NCBI RefSeq assembly: GCF_027451485.1
Contig: NZ_DAIDJE010000186.1
Span: 1-57,236, forward strand
Reading direction: 5' to 3'
Origin: Bradyrhizobium sp.
GTDB lineage: Bacteria > Pseudomonadota > Alphaproteobacteria > Rhizobiales > Xanthobacteraceae
Length of the DNA: 57,236 bases
The first letter of the stretch is position 1, and each line of letters opens with the position of its first letter. Below are positions 38,337 through 48,251 of the stretch, one piece after another. The notes beneath the pieces were generated by a model. That model did no database searches, was not told where the DNA came from, and saw only the letters and a list, made by a program, of their open reading frames with translations. A program made the position numbers and the translations under genes.

Positions 38337-39016
38337 TGTCCAAGCTCCTTCGACCAGTTGATGGCGTTGATGTAGATTCCGAGAGGATTCTTCCGCAGCG
38401 TGTCGGCATCGCGCGGGGGCTGCACGACGACGGTGAGGATGGCGGACCAGCGTTCGGTGGAAGCCAGAGAGCCATCCTGATAGCGACGCTCGATCCAGGC
38501 GATGCGGAAGCTCGACGGCGAGGCGCGTATGACCGACGACACCTCGATCGCGATCTGCTGCTTCCCGACCTTGGTGAACGGATCGTTGGCGCGGGCATAG
38601 TCGTTGAGTGCGAGGGCACCGCCCTGCGTCGTGAAATCGTAGGCGCGCAGCCAGTTCTGTCGCACGATGATGGCGTCGGCCGGGATCGAGCGGACCTGCT
38701 CGATGAAGCGCGCGAGGTAGAAGGCGATCTGCGGATCGTTCGGCTGATAGTCGGCGGTCGCCGGCGCCACGGCCTGCGCTTGGCCAAGTCGATCGACCTG
38801 CACGACCCAGGGCGCGATCGAGCCGTTGGCGGACTGCCAGACCAGCGCAGCCGAGAGCCCGCCCGCGAGCGCCAACGAGCCGAACGCCATGTAGCGCCAG
38901 TTACGGGCCTGAACGCGGGCGGAGCCGATGCGCTCGTCCCAGACCTGCGCCGCACGCTGGTAGGGCGTCTCTGGCTGCGGGGATTTTCCGTAATGGGTGG
39001 TTGGTCGTTTGAACAT
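38333..39016 (-). CDS. trbF: conjugal transfer protein TrbF (VirB8-like)
   Basis: This 227-residue VirB8-type inner-membrane protein has an N-terminal helix (WRYMAFGSLALAGGLSAALVW) and a periplasmic NTF2-like domain (ARFIEQVRSIPADAIIVRQN). It nucleates the transfer complex. It overlaps trbG and lies two bases after trbL. Confidence 0.95.
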   Translation of the reverse strand: MFKRPTTHYGKSPQPETPYQRAAQVWDERIGSARVQARNWRYMAFGSLALAGGLSAALVWQSANGSIAPWVVQVDRLGQAQAVAPATADYQPNDPQIAFYLARFIEQVRSIPADAIIVRQNWLRAYDFTTQGGALALNDYARANDPFTKVGKQQIAIEVSSVIRASPSSFRIAWIERRYQDGSLASTERWSAILTVVVQPPRDADTLRKNPLGIYINAINWSKELGQ

Positions 39017-39018
39017 GC

Positions 39019-40365
39019 TCAGTCGCTTTCGGAGAGGTTGACGGAGGAGCCGCCGCCATGACTGTCGCCGCTGCGAACGGCATGGGCGGCGGCCTGAACG
39101 CCATGGGTGATCTGCTGCGAGCGCTTCATGCGCTTCGCCCAGGCTGGCGGGCTTTCGGTGGCCGACGAGGATGCGGCCTCAGCGGTGGCTTCACCCGCCG
39201 CTACGTCGGATGACCCTGTGGCGATCTGCGTCGCGGCCTGGCTGCCGCCTTGGTAGCTCTGCTTCAGGCTGTCGGCCGCACGGCCGGCAGCGCGCTTCAA
39301 CGGCGAGACGGCGGCCTTCGCGCCCGTGCTGGCTACATTGCCGAGACCAGATGCGACGCCCGATGCGCCAGACTGACCAGCGGCGCCAAGGCTGTAGGCC
39401 GTGGATGCTCCGCCCGCGAGGGCAGCCCCGCCACGCGCGGCCGCGGCGGCTCCTCCTGCCAGCGCGGCACCGCCTGAGACGACCGCGCCTACCGTAGCTG
39501 CACCCGCCGCGACCATGCCGCCGGCGGCGAGACCCGTGCCGACCGCCGCGCCCGCGCCGAGCTGCGGTCCGCCGGAGACGAGGCCGTTGGCAATGCCAGG
39601 GCCGAAGATGCCGAGGCCGAGCAATGACAGCGCGGCAAGCACGATCGCCATGGCGTCGTCGATCGACGGCGTGTTGCCGCCGAATCCTGCGGTGAATTCC
39701 GAGAAGAGGGTCGAGCCGATGCCGATGATGACGGCAAGAACCAGCACCTTGATGCCGGAGGAGATGACGTTGCCAAGGACGCGCTCGGCCATGAAGGCCG
39801 ACTTGCCGAACAAGCCGAAGGGGATCAGCACGAAGCCGGCGAGCGTCGTCAGCTTGAACTCGATCAGCGTGACGAAGAGCTGGATCGCGAGAATGAAGAA
39901 GGCGAGCAGTACCAGCGCCCAGGCGAAGAACATGCAGGCGATCTGGATGAAGTTTTCGAAGAAAGACCAGTAGCCCATCAGGCCTGAGATGGAGTCGAGC
40001 AGCGGGTGTCCCGCGTCGAGTCCCGTCTGCGCCACCTTGCCGGGGCGCAAAAGGTCGCTGACGGAAAAGCTGGTGCCCGAGGCTTTCAGGCCGAGCCCCG
40101 CGAAGCTCTCGAAGATGATGCGTGCGAGATTGTTCCAATTGGAGATCAGGTAAGCGAAGACGCCGACGAACAGCGTCTTCTTGACGAGGCGCGCCATGAT
40201 GTCGTCGTTAGCGCCCCACGACCAGAACAGCGCGGCCAGCGTCACATCGATGACGATCAGCGTGGTGGCGATGAAGGCGACCTCGCCGCCGAGCAGGCCG
40301 AAGCCACCATCGATGTAGCGTGTGAAGACTTCGAGGAAATGGTCGATGACGCCGGTGCCCCCCAT
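39019..40365 (-). CDS. trbL: conjugal transfer protein TrbL (VirB6-like)
   Basis: This 448-residue polytopic inner-membrane protein has about six helices in the first 250 residues, including IATTLIVIDVTLAALFWSW and LTTLAGFVLIPFGLFG. A long Ala/Gly-rich C-terminal tail follows. It corresponds to VirB6 and forms part of the translocation channel. It is tightly packed between trbK and trbF. Confidence 0.95.
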   Translation of the reverse strand: MGGTGVIDHFLEVFTRYIDGGFGLLGGEVAFIATTLIVIDVTLAALFWSWGANDDIMARLVKKTLFVGVFAYLISNWNNLARIIFESFAGLGLKASGTSFSVSDLLRPGKVAQTGLDAGHPLLDSISGLMGYWSFFENFIQIACMFFAWALVLLAFFILAIQLFVTLIEFKLTTLAGFVLIPFGLFGKSAFMAERVLGNVISSGIKVLVLAVIIGIGSTLFSEFTAGFGGNTPSIDDAMAIVLAALSLLGLGIFGPGIANGLVSGGPQLGAGAAVGTGLAAGGMVAAGAATVGAVVSGGAALAGGAAAAARGGAALAGGASTAYSLGAAGQSGASGVASGLGNVASTGAKAAVSPLKRAAGRAADSLKQSYQGGSQAATQIATGSSDVAAGEATAEAASSSATESPPAWAKRMKRSQQITHGVQAAAHAVRSGDSHGGGSSVNLSESD

Positions 40366-40366
40366 G

Positions 40367-40768
40367 TCAGCGAACCTCCGGCCGGGTGGGATCAGCCTGC
40401 ATTGCAGGCGCGGTCAGCCCCGCCGGCGCGCTTTCTTTGCGGATGGGATCGGCCGACGCCGGCGCACTCGGAAACAGTGTCGTCGGCGAGCCGGGAGCCG
40501 GCGACGATGGTGGCGCTGCCTGGCCGAGGAAACGTCGCCGATTCTCGGCCCACGCTCTCAGGCAGCCGGGATCGCGCGGGCCAGCCTCGCCGATCTCCGA
40601 ACAGCGGAGTAATTCGGCCGCGAGAGGATCTTGCGATGCGACGGGACGCCCCCGCGTCGCGAAGTCGATTGGCCGATCATCTTTGCGGTTCATCTCGATC
40701 GCGGTCGCCGTGATGGCGACCGCGACGAAGACGATGGCGCCGATGCGAGCGAGGGTCTTGCCGTCCAT
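40367..40768 (-). CDS. trbK: TrbK-like putative entry exclusion protein
   Basis: This 133-residue protein has one N-terminal helix (IGAIVFVAVAITATAIEM), a conserved Cys segment (LLRCSEIGEAGPRDPGCLRAW) and a Pro/Ala-rich tail. This matches the TrbK-alt proteins found between trbJ and trbL. They are annotated as entry exclusion proteins that block redundant transfer; that role is by analogy. Confidence 0.88.
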   Translation of the reverse strand: MDGKTLARIGAIVFVAVAITATAIEMNRKDDRPIDFATRGRPVASQDPLAAELLRCSEIGEAGPRDPGCLRAWAENRRRFLGQAAPPSSPAPGSPTTLFPSAPASADPIRKESAPAGLTAPAMQADPTRPEVR

Positions 40769-40778
40769 CGCGCTGCCC

Positions 40779-41537
40779 TCAGTGATTGCCGTAGAACATC
40801 TGCGCGTTACCGGGCTGGTAGCCCGCGCCCGGCGTCAGGAAGCGGCGGCGTTGCTCACGGCCCTGTTCGGCAGCGGCCGCCTGTTCGGCTGATTGCAATG
40901 CCTGCGCCCGGCCATTCGCTGCGACGACGGCGGTGAGATCGGCGAGCTGCTGCGCCTGCAGCGCGAGAAGCTGGTTGCCGGCCTGCGTCGCCTGCAGCGC
41001 GCCCGTCGCGCCCTGACTCTGCCCGACCAGCGCCGACATCTGCGCACGATTGGTGTCGATGTTGCCGACGACGCCCGCCTGCACGCGCATGGCGTCCTGC
41101 AGGCCGCCTACCGTGTTCTGCCAACGTGAGCGCGCGTCGGCAACGAGCTGCTGATCGGAGGCCGACAGCGAGACGTTGGCGTATTTGGTCTGGAACGCCT
41201 GGTCGATCTGCTGGACGTCATAGGCGATGTTCTGCGCCTGCTGGAGCAATTGCTGCGTCCGCTGCACGGACTGCTGAAGTTGTTGCAGCGAGGAGAATGG
41301 CAGGCTCGCGAGGTTCCGGGCCTGGTTGATCAGCATCTGCGCTTCGTTCTGAAGCGAGGTGATCTGGTTGGTGATCTGCTGGAGCGAACGCGCCGCCGTC
41401 AGCACGTTCTGAGCATAGTTCGAGGGATCGAACACGATGATGGCGTGGGCCGGCGTCGCCAGCATCGGCGTGAGCGCGACGGGAGCGATAAGCAGAGCGG
41501 CAGCGAACCGCGCTGCGCGGGATTGGCGCAGTTTCAT
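40779..41537 (-). CDS. trbJ: conjugal transfer protein TrbJ (VirB5-like)
   Basis: This 252-residue periplasmic protein has a signal ending at TPAHA. A long Gln/Leu-rich helical coiled region follows (QQITNQITSLQNEAQMLINQ). It corresponds to VirB5, a minor pilus component that helps contact the recipient. It overlaps trbE by four bases. Confidence 0.94.
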   Translation of the reverse strand: MKLRQSRAARFAAALLIAPVALTPMLATPAHAIIVFDPSNYAQNVLTAARSLQQITNQITSLQNEAQMLINQARNLASLPFSSLQQLQQSVQRTQQLLQQAQNIAYDVQQIDQAFQTKYANVSLSASDQQLVADARSRWQNTVGGLQDAMRVQAGVVGNIDTNRAQMSALVGQSQGATGALQATQAGNQLLALQAQQLADLTAVVAANGRAQALQSAEQAAAAEQGREQRRRFLTPGAGYQPGNAQMFYGNH

Positions 41538-43972
41538 GAGGACTTCTCCTTGTTAGTGAGCGTGGGAATGAGGTCAGCCGCCCAACCGACCTCACGGTGG
41601 TTGAGCCAGGCGGCGAGGAATCCATCGCGGCCATGTTCGGCGACGACGCGGGCGATGGCGGCCTGGTCGGTCTTCGACGACGCAGCGCAGAGCGCGAGCG
41701 CGACATCCGACAGCCCCAACTCGAACAGGCGGTTGCCGCGCCGCGACTGGCAGTAGTAATCGCGCTTCGGCATGGCTCGCGCGATGATTTCGATCTGGCG
41801 ATCGTTGAGGCCGAAGCGGCGATAGATCGTGGTGATCTGCGGCTCGATCGCGCGCTCGTTCGGCAGGAGAAGCCGGGTCTGACAGCTCTCAATGATAGCG
41901 GGCGCGATCGCGGAGCCGTCGATGTCCGACAGGCTCTGCGTGGCGAAGATGACGCTGGCGTTCTTCTTGCGCAGCGTCTTCAGCCATTCGCGGAGCTGGC
42001 CGGCGAAGCCATCGTCATCCAGCGCAAGCCAACCCTCGTCGATGATGAGGAGGGTTGGAGAACCGTCGAGCCGATCTTCGATGCGATGGAACAGGTAGGA
42101 GAGAACGGCGGGCGCCGCGTCGGTGCCGATCAAACCTTCCGTCTCGAACGCCTGAACCGCGGTCGATCCGAGATGCTCGCGTTCCGCGTCGAGCAGCCGG
42201 CCGTAGGGACCGCCGACGCAATAGGGCCGCAATGCCTGTTTGAGATCGTTCGACTGGAGCAGCACGACCATGCCGGTGATCGTGCGTTCCTCGATGGGCG
42301 CGGACGCCAGCGAGGTCAGCGCCGTCCAGATGTGCTCCTTCACCTCGGGCGTGATCGGCACGCGTTCGCGCGTCAGGATCGACACAATCCAATCGCCGGC
42401 CCAGGCGCGCTCGGGAACGTCATGGATGCGGGCGAGCGGCTGTAGGCTGACGCTGTCGATCGCGCCATCGCTGAGATCGCCACCGAGATCGTGCCAATCT
42501 CCGCCCATGGCGAGCGCCGCCGCGCGGATCGAGCCGCCGAAGTCGAAGGCGACGACCTGGGCGCGCGCATAGCGCCGGAACTGAAGCGCCATCAGCGCCA
42601 GCAGCACGGACTTGCCGGCGCCGGTCGGGCCGACGATCAGCGTGTGACCGACGTCGCCGACGTGAAGCGAAAGCCGGAACGGGGTCGAGCCTTCGGTCTT
42701 TCCGAAGAGCAGTGGGGGCGCTGCAAAATGCTCGTCCCGTTCCGGCCCCGCCCACACCGCTGACAGCGGGATCATGTGGGCGAGATTGAGCGTGGAGATC
42801 GGAGGCTGGCGGACGTTGGCATAAACATGGCCGGGCAATGACCCGAGCCAGGCGTCCACCGCGTTGATGCCTTCGGCCATGGCGGTGAAGTCGCGGCCCT
42901 GGATGACCTTCTCGACCAGCCGCAGCTTCTCGTCGGCCGCGCGCGGATCGTCGTCCCACACCGTCACCGTCGCGCTGACATAGGCCATGCCGGCATAATC
43001 CGCGCCGAGTTCCTGCAGCGCCATGTCAGCGTCGGCGGCCTTGTTTGAGGCGTCGGTGTCCACGAGGACGGACGCCTCGTTGGTCATCACCTCCTTGAGG
43101 ATAGCGGCGATCGACTTGCGCTTGGCGAACCATTGCCGGCGAATCTTGGTCAGCAGCTTGGTCGCGTCGGTCTTGTCGAGCAGGATCGCGCGCGTCGACC
43201 ACCGATACGGAAACGCGAGCCGATTCAGCTCGTCGAGCAGCCCAGGTGTCGTCGCGGTCGGAAAACCCGTCACGGTGAGGATTCGCAGATGCGACGCGCC
43301 AAGGCGGGGTTCGAGTCCGCCGGCGAGCGGCTGATCGGCGAGCAGCGCATCGAGATAGATCGGGGTCTCGGGAACGCGGACGCGATGGCGCTTGGTCGAG
43401 ACGCAGCCGTGCAGATAGGTCAGGGTCTCGGCGTCGTCGAGCCAGTGGCATTCCGGCATGAAGGCTTCGACCAGGCGCAGGATGCGGTCGGTGCGATCGG
43501 CAAAGCCGGTCAGGGCTTCTTGCGGGTCGATGCCTGACTTCTCGCGCCCCTCGTAGAGCCAGCTTTCCGCGCGCGCGGCGTCTTCGGCGGGCGGCAAATA
43601 GGTGAAGGTCAGGAAGTAGCTCGACTCGAAATGTGCGCCGGCCTCCTCGAAGCCCGCCTTGCGCTCGGCATCGACCAGCGCGGAGGCGGCGTCGGGAAAA
43701 CGGCTGTCCGGATAGCGGTTCGACGCGTGACGTTGCGCCTCGACGAAGATCGCCCAGCCGCTGCCGAGACGGCGGAAGGCGTTGTTGAGCCGGCCGGCGA
43801 CGGCGACCAGCTCGGCCGGAACGGCGCTGTCGAGATCGGGGCCGCGAAAGCGGGCGGTGCGCTGGAACGAGCCGTCCTTATTGAGGACGATGCCGGCGCC
43901 GACCAATGCGACCCAGGGCAGGAAGTCGGCGAGCCGGCTGTTGCGATTGCGATATTCGGCGAGGTTCATCAT
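41534..43972 (-). CDS. trbE: conjugal transfer ATPase TrbE (VirB4-like)
   Basis: This 812-residue motor ATPase has a CagE/VirB4 N-terminal domain (about 180-385) and Walker A GPTGAGKSVLL. Walker B is LLIIDEGWLAL, with FATQSLSDIDGS after it. It powers pilus assembly and substrate transfer at the inner membrane. The size and motifs are complete. Confidence 0.96.
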   Translation of the reverse strand: MMNLAEYRNRNSRLADFLPWVALVGAGIVLNKDGSFQRTARFRGPDLDSAVPAELVAVAGRLNNAFRRLGSGWAIFVEAQRHASNRYPDSRFPDAASALVDAERKAGFEEAGAHFESSYFLTFTYLPPAEDAARAESWLYEGREKSGIDPQEALTGFADRTDRILRLVEAFMPECHWLDDAETLTYLHGCVSTKRHRVRVPETPIYLDALLADQPLAGGLEPRLGASHLRILTVTGFPTATTPGLLDELNRLAFPYRWSTRAILLDKTDATKLLTKIRRQWFAKRKSIAAILKEVMTNEASVLVDTDASNKAADADMALQELGADYAGMAYVSATVTVWDDDPRAADEKLRLVEKVIQGRDFTAMAEGINAVDAWLGSLPGHVYANVRQPPISTLNLAHMIPLSAVWAGPERDEHFAAPPLLFGKTEGSTPFRLSLHVGDVGHTLIVGPTGAGKSVLLALMALQFRRYARAQVVAFDFGGSIRAAALAMGGDWHDLGGDLSDGAIDSVSLQPLARIHDVPERAWAGDWIVSILTRERVPITPEVKEHIWTALTSLASAPIEERTITGMVVLLQSNDLKQALRPYCVGGPYGRLLDAEREHLGSTAVQAFETEGLIGTDAAPAVLSYLFHRIEDRLDGSPTLLIIDEGWLALDDDGFAGQLREWLKTLRKKNASVIFATQSLSDIDGSAIAPAIIESCQTRLLLPNERAIEPQITTIYRRFGLNDRQIEIIARAMPKRDYYCQSRRGNRLFELGLSDVALALCAASSKTDQAAIARVVAEHGRDGFLAAWLNHREVGWAADLIPTLTNKEKSS

Positions 43973-43986
43973 GGGTGCGCTCTCGT

Positions 43987-44268
43987 TCAGACGGTGAGAT
44001 GCGCCGGGACGCGCAGATGCCGACGCACGACGTCGACGAAGAGAGGATCGCGCTTGGCGGCCCAGACGGCGGCGACGTGGCCGATCGCCCAGATGGCGAG
44101 GCCGACGAGCCAGAGGCGAAGGCCAAGGCCCACGGCGCCCGCGAGGGTGCCGTTCATGATGGCGATCGCGCGCGGGGCGCCGCCGAGCAGGATCGGCTCG
44201 GTCAGCGCCCGGTGAACGGGGACCGTGTAACCCGGCACCTCACCGCCCTGTTCGACAGCGCCCGTCAT
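43987..44268 (-). CDS. trbD: conjugal transfer protein TrbD (VirB3-like)
   Basis: This 93-residue inner-membrane protein has VPGYTVPVHRALTEPILLGG, a VirB3/TrbD signature, then two hydrophobic helices. The ATG overlaps the trbC stop (TGATG). It belongs to the pilus-assembly part of the secretion system. Confidence 0.92.
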   Translation of the reverse strand: MTGAVEQGGEVPGYTVPVHRALTEPILLGGAPRAIAIMNGTLAGAVGLGLRLWLVGLAIWAIGHVAAVWAAKRDPLFVDVVRRHLRVPAHLTV

Positions 44269-44600
44269 CAGACCAGCGCTCCGCCGCCGAACGAGAAGAA
44301 GGACAGGAAGAAACTCGACGCGGCGAAGGCGATCGACAGGCCGAAGACGATCTGGATGAGCCGGCGGAAACCGCCCGAGGTATCGCCGAACGCGAGCGTC
44401 AGGCCGGTGACGATGATGATGATCACCGCGATGATCTTGGCGACCGGGCCTTCGATAGACTGGAGGATCTGTTGGAGGGGCTGTTCCCACGGCATCGACG
44501 AGCCGGAGGCGTGGGCGGGCGCGGCCATCACCATCGACAGCGTGGCGACCGAAACGGTCATGGCGAGATGGCGGCGCGCGAGGCGCAGGCGTTGGATCAC
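44268..44600 (-). CDS. trbC: conjugal pilin TrbC (VirB2-like)
   Basis: This 110-residue pilin precursor has a signal ending at APAHA and two hydrophobic helices, AKIIAVIIIIVTGLTLAFGD and LIQIVFGLSIAFAASSFFLS. It forms the pilus shaft. Cyclisation by the TraF peptidase (51429) is known for RP4 TrbC and is plausible here. Confidence 0.93.
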   Translation of the reverse strand: MIQRLRLARRHLAMTVSVATLSMVMAAPAHASGSSMPWEQPLQQILQSIEGPVAKIIAVIIIIVTGLTLAFGDTSGGFRRLIQIVFGLSIAFAASSFFLSFFSFGGGALV

Positions 44601-45613
44601 AGGCTTTCTCCTTCGGGGTTTTGGGTGAGCAAGGTCGGGCCACCGCTACCCTCGACGACGGCGGGCACGACGCGGTAATCGCCGTCCGGGCCGAGGCCCT
44701 CGACACGCGCGAGTTCGCAGAGCCGGCGCGCGGAGCCGCGGCCAGAGAGGACGGCAATGAGGTCGATCGTCTCGGCGATCAGCGCGCGCGGGACGGTGAC
44801 GACGGCTTCCTGGATGAGCTGTTCCATCCGGCGCAGCACACCGATGGCGCTGCCGGCGTGGATCGTGCCGACACCGCCGGGATGGCCGGTGCCCCAGGCT
44901 TTGAGCAACTCCAGGGCCTCGGCTCCGCGGACCTCGCCAACCGGAATGCGGTCGGGGCGCAGGCGCAGCGACGAGCGGACGAGATCGGAGAGCGAGGCGA
45001 CGCCGTCTTTTGTGCGCATCGCCACGAGGTTCGGCGCGGCGCATTGCAGCTCGCGCGTATCCTCGATGATGACGACGCGATCGGCGGTCTTTGCGACCTC
45101 GGCGAGCAGCGCGTTGGTCAGCGTGGTTTTGCCAGTGGATGTGCCGCCGGCGACGAGGATGTTGGCGCGAGACGTCACGCCCTGGCGCAGCGTCTCGGCC
45201 TGTCCGGCCGACATGATCCCGGTGTGGACGTAATCGTCTAGGGTGAACACGGCGACAGCGGGCTTGCGGATCGCGAACGCCGGAGCCGCAACCACAGGCG
45301 GCAGCAGGCCCTCGAACCGCTCCCCTGTCTCGGGCAGTTCGGCGGAGACGCGCGGGGCTCCGGCATGGACTTCGGCGCCAACGTGGTGGGCAACCAGGCG
45401 GACGATGCGCTCGCCGTCCGCCGCCGACAGTCGCTCACCCGTATCGGCGAGCCCTTCGGACAGGCGGTCGATCCACAACCGCCCATCGGGATTGAGCATC
45501 ACTTCAACGATGCCGGCGTCGTCGAGATAGCGCGCGATGGCCGGCCCGAGCGCCGTGCGCAGCATCCTGGCGCCGCGCGCGAGACCTTCCGAATTTTGAT
45601 GCGAAGCCGCCAC
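44597..45613 (-). CDS. trbB: conjugal transfer ATPase TrbB (VirB11-like)
   Basis: This 338-residue hexameric ATPase has Walker [17 protein letters not shown], then Asp box [12 protein letters not shown], Walker B-like [11 protein letters not shown], and His box [15 protein letters not shown]. It drives pilus assembly and switching to DNA transfer. It is the first gene of the trb operon. Confidence 0.96.
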   Translation of the reverse strand: MAASHQNSEGLARGARMLRTALGPAIARYLDDAGIVEVMLNPDGRLWIDRLSEGLADTGERLSAADGERIVRLVAHHVGAEVHAGAPRVSAELPETGERFEGLLPPVVAAPAFAIRKPAVAVFTLDDYVHTGIMSAGQAETLRQGVTSRANILVAGGTSTGKTTLTNALLAEVAKTADRVVIIEDTRELQCAAPNLVAMRTKDGVASLSDLVRSSLRLRPDRIPVGEVRGAEALELLKAWGTGHPGGVGTIHAGSAIGVLRRMEQLIQEAVVTVPRALIAETIDLIAVLSGRGSARRLCELARVEGLGPDGDYRVVPAVVEGSGGPTLLTQNPEGESL

Positions 45614-45615
45614 AT

Positions 45616-45637
45616 GACCCCCGATTCCATCGGGGTC
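45616..45637. promoter_or_regulatory. hairpin just upstream of trbB
   Basis: GACCCCCGAT-TCC-ATCGGGGTC forms a stem of about 9 bp with one bulged C, a few bases before the trbB start on the transcribed strand. It may limit translation or terminate transcription from copG. It is the only sizeable gap (about 165 bases) in the transfer operon. Nothing else is recognised in the gap. Confidence 0.5.
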
Positions 45638-45780
45638 GAGATAGTCCTTCCCCGGACGGGGATGATTAAAGGAGCCAGATTTTGGGCTGCTTCAACAAGA
45701 AACGGGAGGCGTAGTAGCGTGGCGTGCAAATACAGGAGAACGGCGGCGCAGGCTTTATCTTGAACGCCAGATGTCAGGCA

Positions 45781-46233
45781 CTATTCGTCGCGCGCTAGCC
45801 CCATTCCTGTGTGCGAGTCGCTGATGTCTTCTGTGATTTCCTGCCGCAACTTCGGCCCTCTGGCGAGGCGGCGGCCGAGCGCGGTGACGAATTGATCATA
45901 GCGTTCGCCGGCCTTGGCGCGGGCGGCCTGCGCGGCAGGCTCCGGCAAAGCCGGTGTAGTGGCGACCCAGAACCGCACGAACACGGCGAGCATCTCGACC
46001 GAGATTCCGACATCGCGCTCCATCCGTGTCATGCGCCTATCGAGCTGGTCGAGGCGCTTGGTGATGGCTGCTTCCTGTCGCTCGGCCGCATCGGGCGACA
46101 GAAAGGACTCGATGGCCGCTTCCGCGACCAATGATCGCGAGTGATCGCGGCGTGCGGCATGTTCGGCGAGGCGGCGCATCACGGCAGGGTCGAGATACAC
46201 GGACAGGCGCTGTTTCCTGGGTGGTTTCATCAT
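45781..46233 (-). CDS. CopG-family ribbon-helix-helix regulator
   Basis: This protein of about 150 residues has an N-terminal ribbon-helix-helix (KQRLSVYLDPAVMRRLAEHA) and a helical C-terminal part (ITKRLDQLDRRMTRMERDVG). In Tn4371-type ICEs a CopG gene sits between traG and trbB. The ATG-ATG start eight bases after traG is preferred over an upstream in-frame codon inside traG. It probably regulates the trb operon. Confidence 0.88.
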   Translation of the reverse strand: MMKPPRKQRLSVYLDPAVMRRLAEHAARRDHSRSLVAEAAIESFLSPDAAERQEAAITKRLDQLDRRMTRMERDVGISVEMLAVFVRFWVATTPALPEPAAQAARAKAGERYDQFVTALGRRLARGPKLRQEITEDISDSHTGMGLARDE

Positions 46234-46240
46234 GACCGGC

Positions 46241-48226
46241 TCACAGCTCCATATCGTCGCCGGGATCCAGCGAGACTTGCCGGGCAACGCCCTGCATGAG
46301 CCGGTTCATCCGGCTGTTGCGGGCCGCGTCATCTTCGCTCTCGTCGGCAAGGCCGATCTCAAACTCGTTCTCGATGGGCACCTTCTTCTCGACCGGCTTC
46401 ACGCGGTTGAGTTCGGGTTGCAGGCGGCGTTCGGACTCGGTTGGATCTTCATCGCCGGCCTCCGCCGCGGGCTTCGCCTCCGTCACCTCCGGCTGGGCCG
46501 GAAGCGGCAGCGCCGTCCAGTCATCGGGGCGTCCCTGTTTCGGTTGCACGAGTGCCGGTGGCGGCAGGATGCGTTCCTTGAACCGGGCATCCTCATAGTA
46601 GCGCGCCTTCTTCGCCCGGATCGGCGGCGTGCCCGCCACCATGACGATCTCGTCGGTTGGCGGAAGCTGCATGATCTCGCCAGGGGTGAGCAACTGGCGG
46701 GCGGTCTCCGAGCGCGACACCATCAGATGTCCGAGCCACGGCGACAACCGATGCCCGGCATAGTTCCGCATCGCCTTCATCTCGGTCGCGGTGCCGAGCG
46801 CGTCTGAGACGCGCTTGGCCGTCCGCTCGTCGTTGGTGGCGAAGCTCACGCGCACATGGCAGTTGTCGAGGATCGAGTTGTTCGCGCCATAGGCTTTCTC
46901 GATCTGATTGAGGCTCTGCGCGATCAGGAAGCTCTTGAGGCCATAGCCCGCCATGAAGGCCAGCGCCGACTCGAAGAAATCGAGACGGCCGAGCGCCGGA
47001 AACTCGTCCAGCATGAGCAGGAGGCGATGACGCCCGGCCTTGGCGTGCAGATCCTCGGTCAGCCGTCGCCCGACCTGGTTGAGGATCAGACGGATCAGCG
47101 GCTTGGTGCGGTTGATGTCGGACGGCGGCACGACCAGGTAGAGCGTCGTCGGCTGCTTTCCGCCCACGATGTCGGTGATGCGCCAGTCACAGCGCCGCGT
47201 CACCTCGGCCACCACTGGGTCGCGGTAGAGGCCCAGGAACGACATGGCGGTGGACAGCACGCCCGACCGTTCGTTGTCGGATTTGTTGAGCAGCTCGCGG
47301 GCGGCGCTGGCAATGACCGGGTGTGGGCCAGCCTCGCCCAGATGCGCAGTCTTCATCATCTCGTCGAGCGTTGACTCGATCGGCCGCTTCGGATCGGACA
47401 GGAAGGCGGCGACGCCGGCGAGCGTCTTGTCCTTTTCGGCGTAGAGGACATGGAGGATCGCGCCCACCAGCAAGGCATGGCTGGTCTTTTCCCAATGGTT
47501 CCGCTTCTCCAACGAGCCTTCGGGGTCGACCAGAATGTCGGCAATGTTCTGGACGTCGCGGACTTCCCATTCACCGCGGCGCACCTCGAGCAAGGGATTG
47601 TAGGCCGACGATCTGGCGTTGGTCGGATCGAACAGCAGCACGCGACCGTGCTTGGCGCGAAAGCCGGCCGTGAGCTGCCAGTTCTCGCCCTTGATGTCGT
47701 GAACGATGGCCGAGCCCGGCCAGGTCAGCAGCGACGGCACGACCAGGCCGACACCTTTGCCCGATCGCGTCGGCGCAAAGCACAGCACATGCTCCGGCCC
47801 GTCGTGCCGAAGATAATCGCGCTCGTATCGGCCCAGCACGACGCCATCGGGGCCGAGCAGGCCGGCGGCTTGAACCTCCTGCCGCTCGGCCCATCGCGCC
47901 GATCCGTAGGTCTCGACCTTCTTGGCCTCGCGTGCCCGCCAGACCGACATGCCGATCGCGACCGCGATCGAGATGAAGCCGCCCGATGCCGCGATGTAGG
48001 CGCCCTCGACAAAGATCGCGGGGGCATAGGCGTCGAAGCCGTACCACCACCAGAAAAACGAGGGCGGCAGATAGAACGGAAAGCCGAACAGCCGAAACCA
48101 CGGCGCGCCGAGTTCTGGTTGGAAGGCGAGCCGCCAGGCGACCCATTCCGTCGCGCCCCAGGTCGTGACCAGCACGATGGCGAAGACGGTGAGAATCTGG
48201 CCCCAGAGGATTTTCGTAGCGGACAT
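46241..48226 (-). CDS. traG: conjugal transfer coupling protein TraG (VirD4-like)
   Basis: This protein of about 661 residues couples the relaxosome to the secretion channel. It has two or three N-terminal helices, Walker A FAPTRSGKGVGLV, Walker B LLLMLDEFPALGRLD, and the C-terminal acidic tail. The start MSATKILWGQ is chosen because upstream codons overlap the relaxase gene and are low-complexity. It follows the relaxase by 25 bases. Confidence 0.95.
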   Translation of the reverse strand: MSATKILWGQILTVFAIVLVTTWGATEWVAWRLAFQPELGAPWFRLFGFPFYLPPSFFWWWYGFDAYAPAIFVEGAYIAASGGFISIAVAIGMSVWRAREAKKVETYGSARWAERQEVQAAGLLGPDGVVLGRYERDYLRHDGPEHVLCFAPTRSGKGVGLVVPSLLTWPGSAIVHDIKGENWQLTAGFRAKHGRVLLFDPTNARSSAYNPLLEVRRGEWEVRDVQNIADILVDPEGSLEKRNHWEKTSHALLVGAILHVLYAEKDKTLAGVAAFLSDPKRPIESTLDEMMKTAHLGEAGPHPVIASAARELLNKSDNERSGVLSTAMSFLGLYRDPVVAEVTRRCDWRITDIVGGKQPTTLYLVVPPSDINRTKPLIRLILNQVGRRLTEDLHAKAGRHRLLLMLDEFPALGRLDFFESALAFMAGYGLKSFLIAQSLNQIEKAYGANNSILDNCHVRVSFATNDERTAKRVSDALGTATEMKAMRNYAGHRLSPWLGHLMVSRSETARQLLTPGEIMQLPPTDEIVMVAGTPPIRAKKARYYEDARFKERILPPPALVQPKQGRPDDWTALPLPAQPEVTEAKPAAEAGDEDPTESERRLQPELNRVKPVEKKVPIENEFEIGLADESEDDAARNSRMNRLMQGVARQVSLDPGDDMEL

Positions 48227-48251
48227 AGCGGTTAAGTCTTTCTGCGAGGGA

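Noticed and set aside
45616..45637. Riboswitch before trbB
   Set aside because: Only one simple hairpin is present, without conserved aptamer features.
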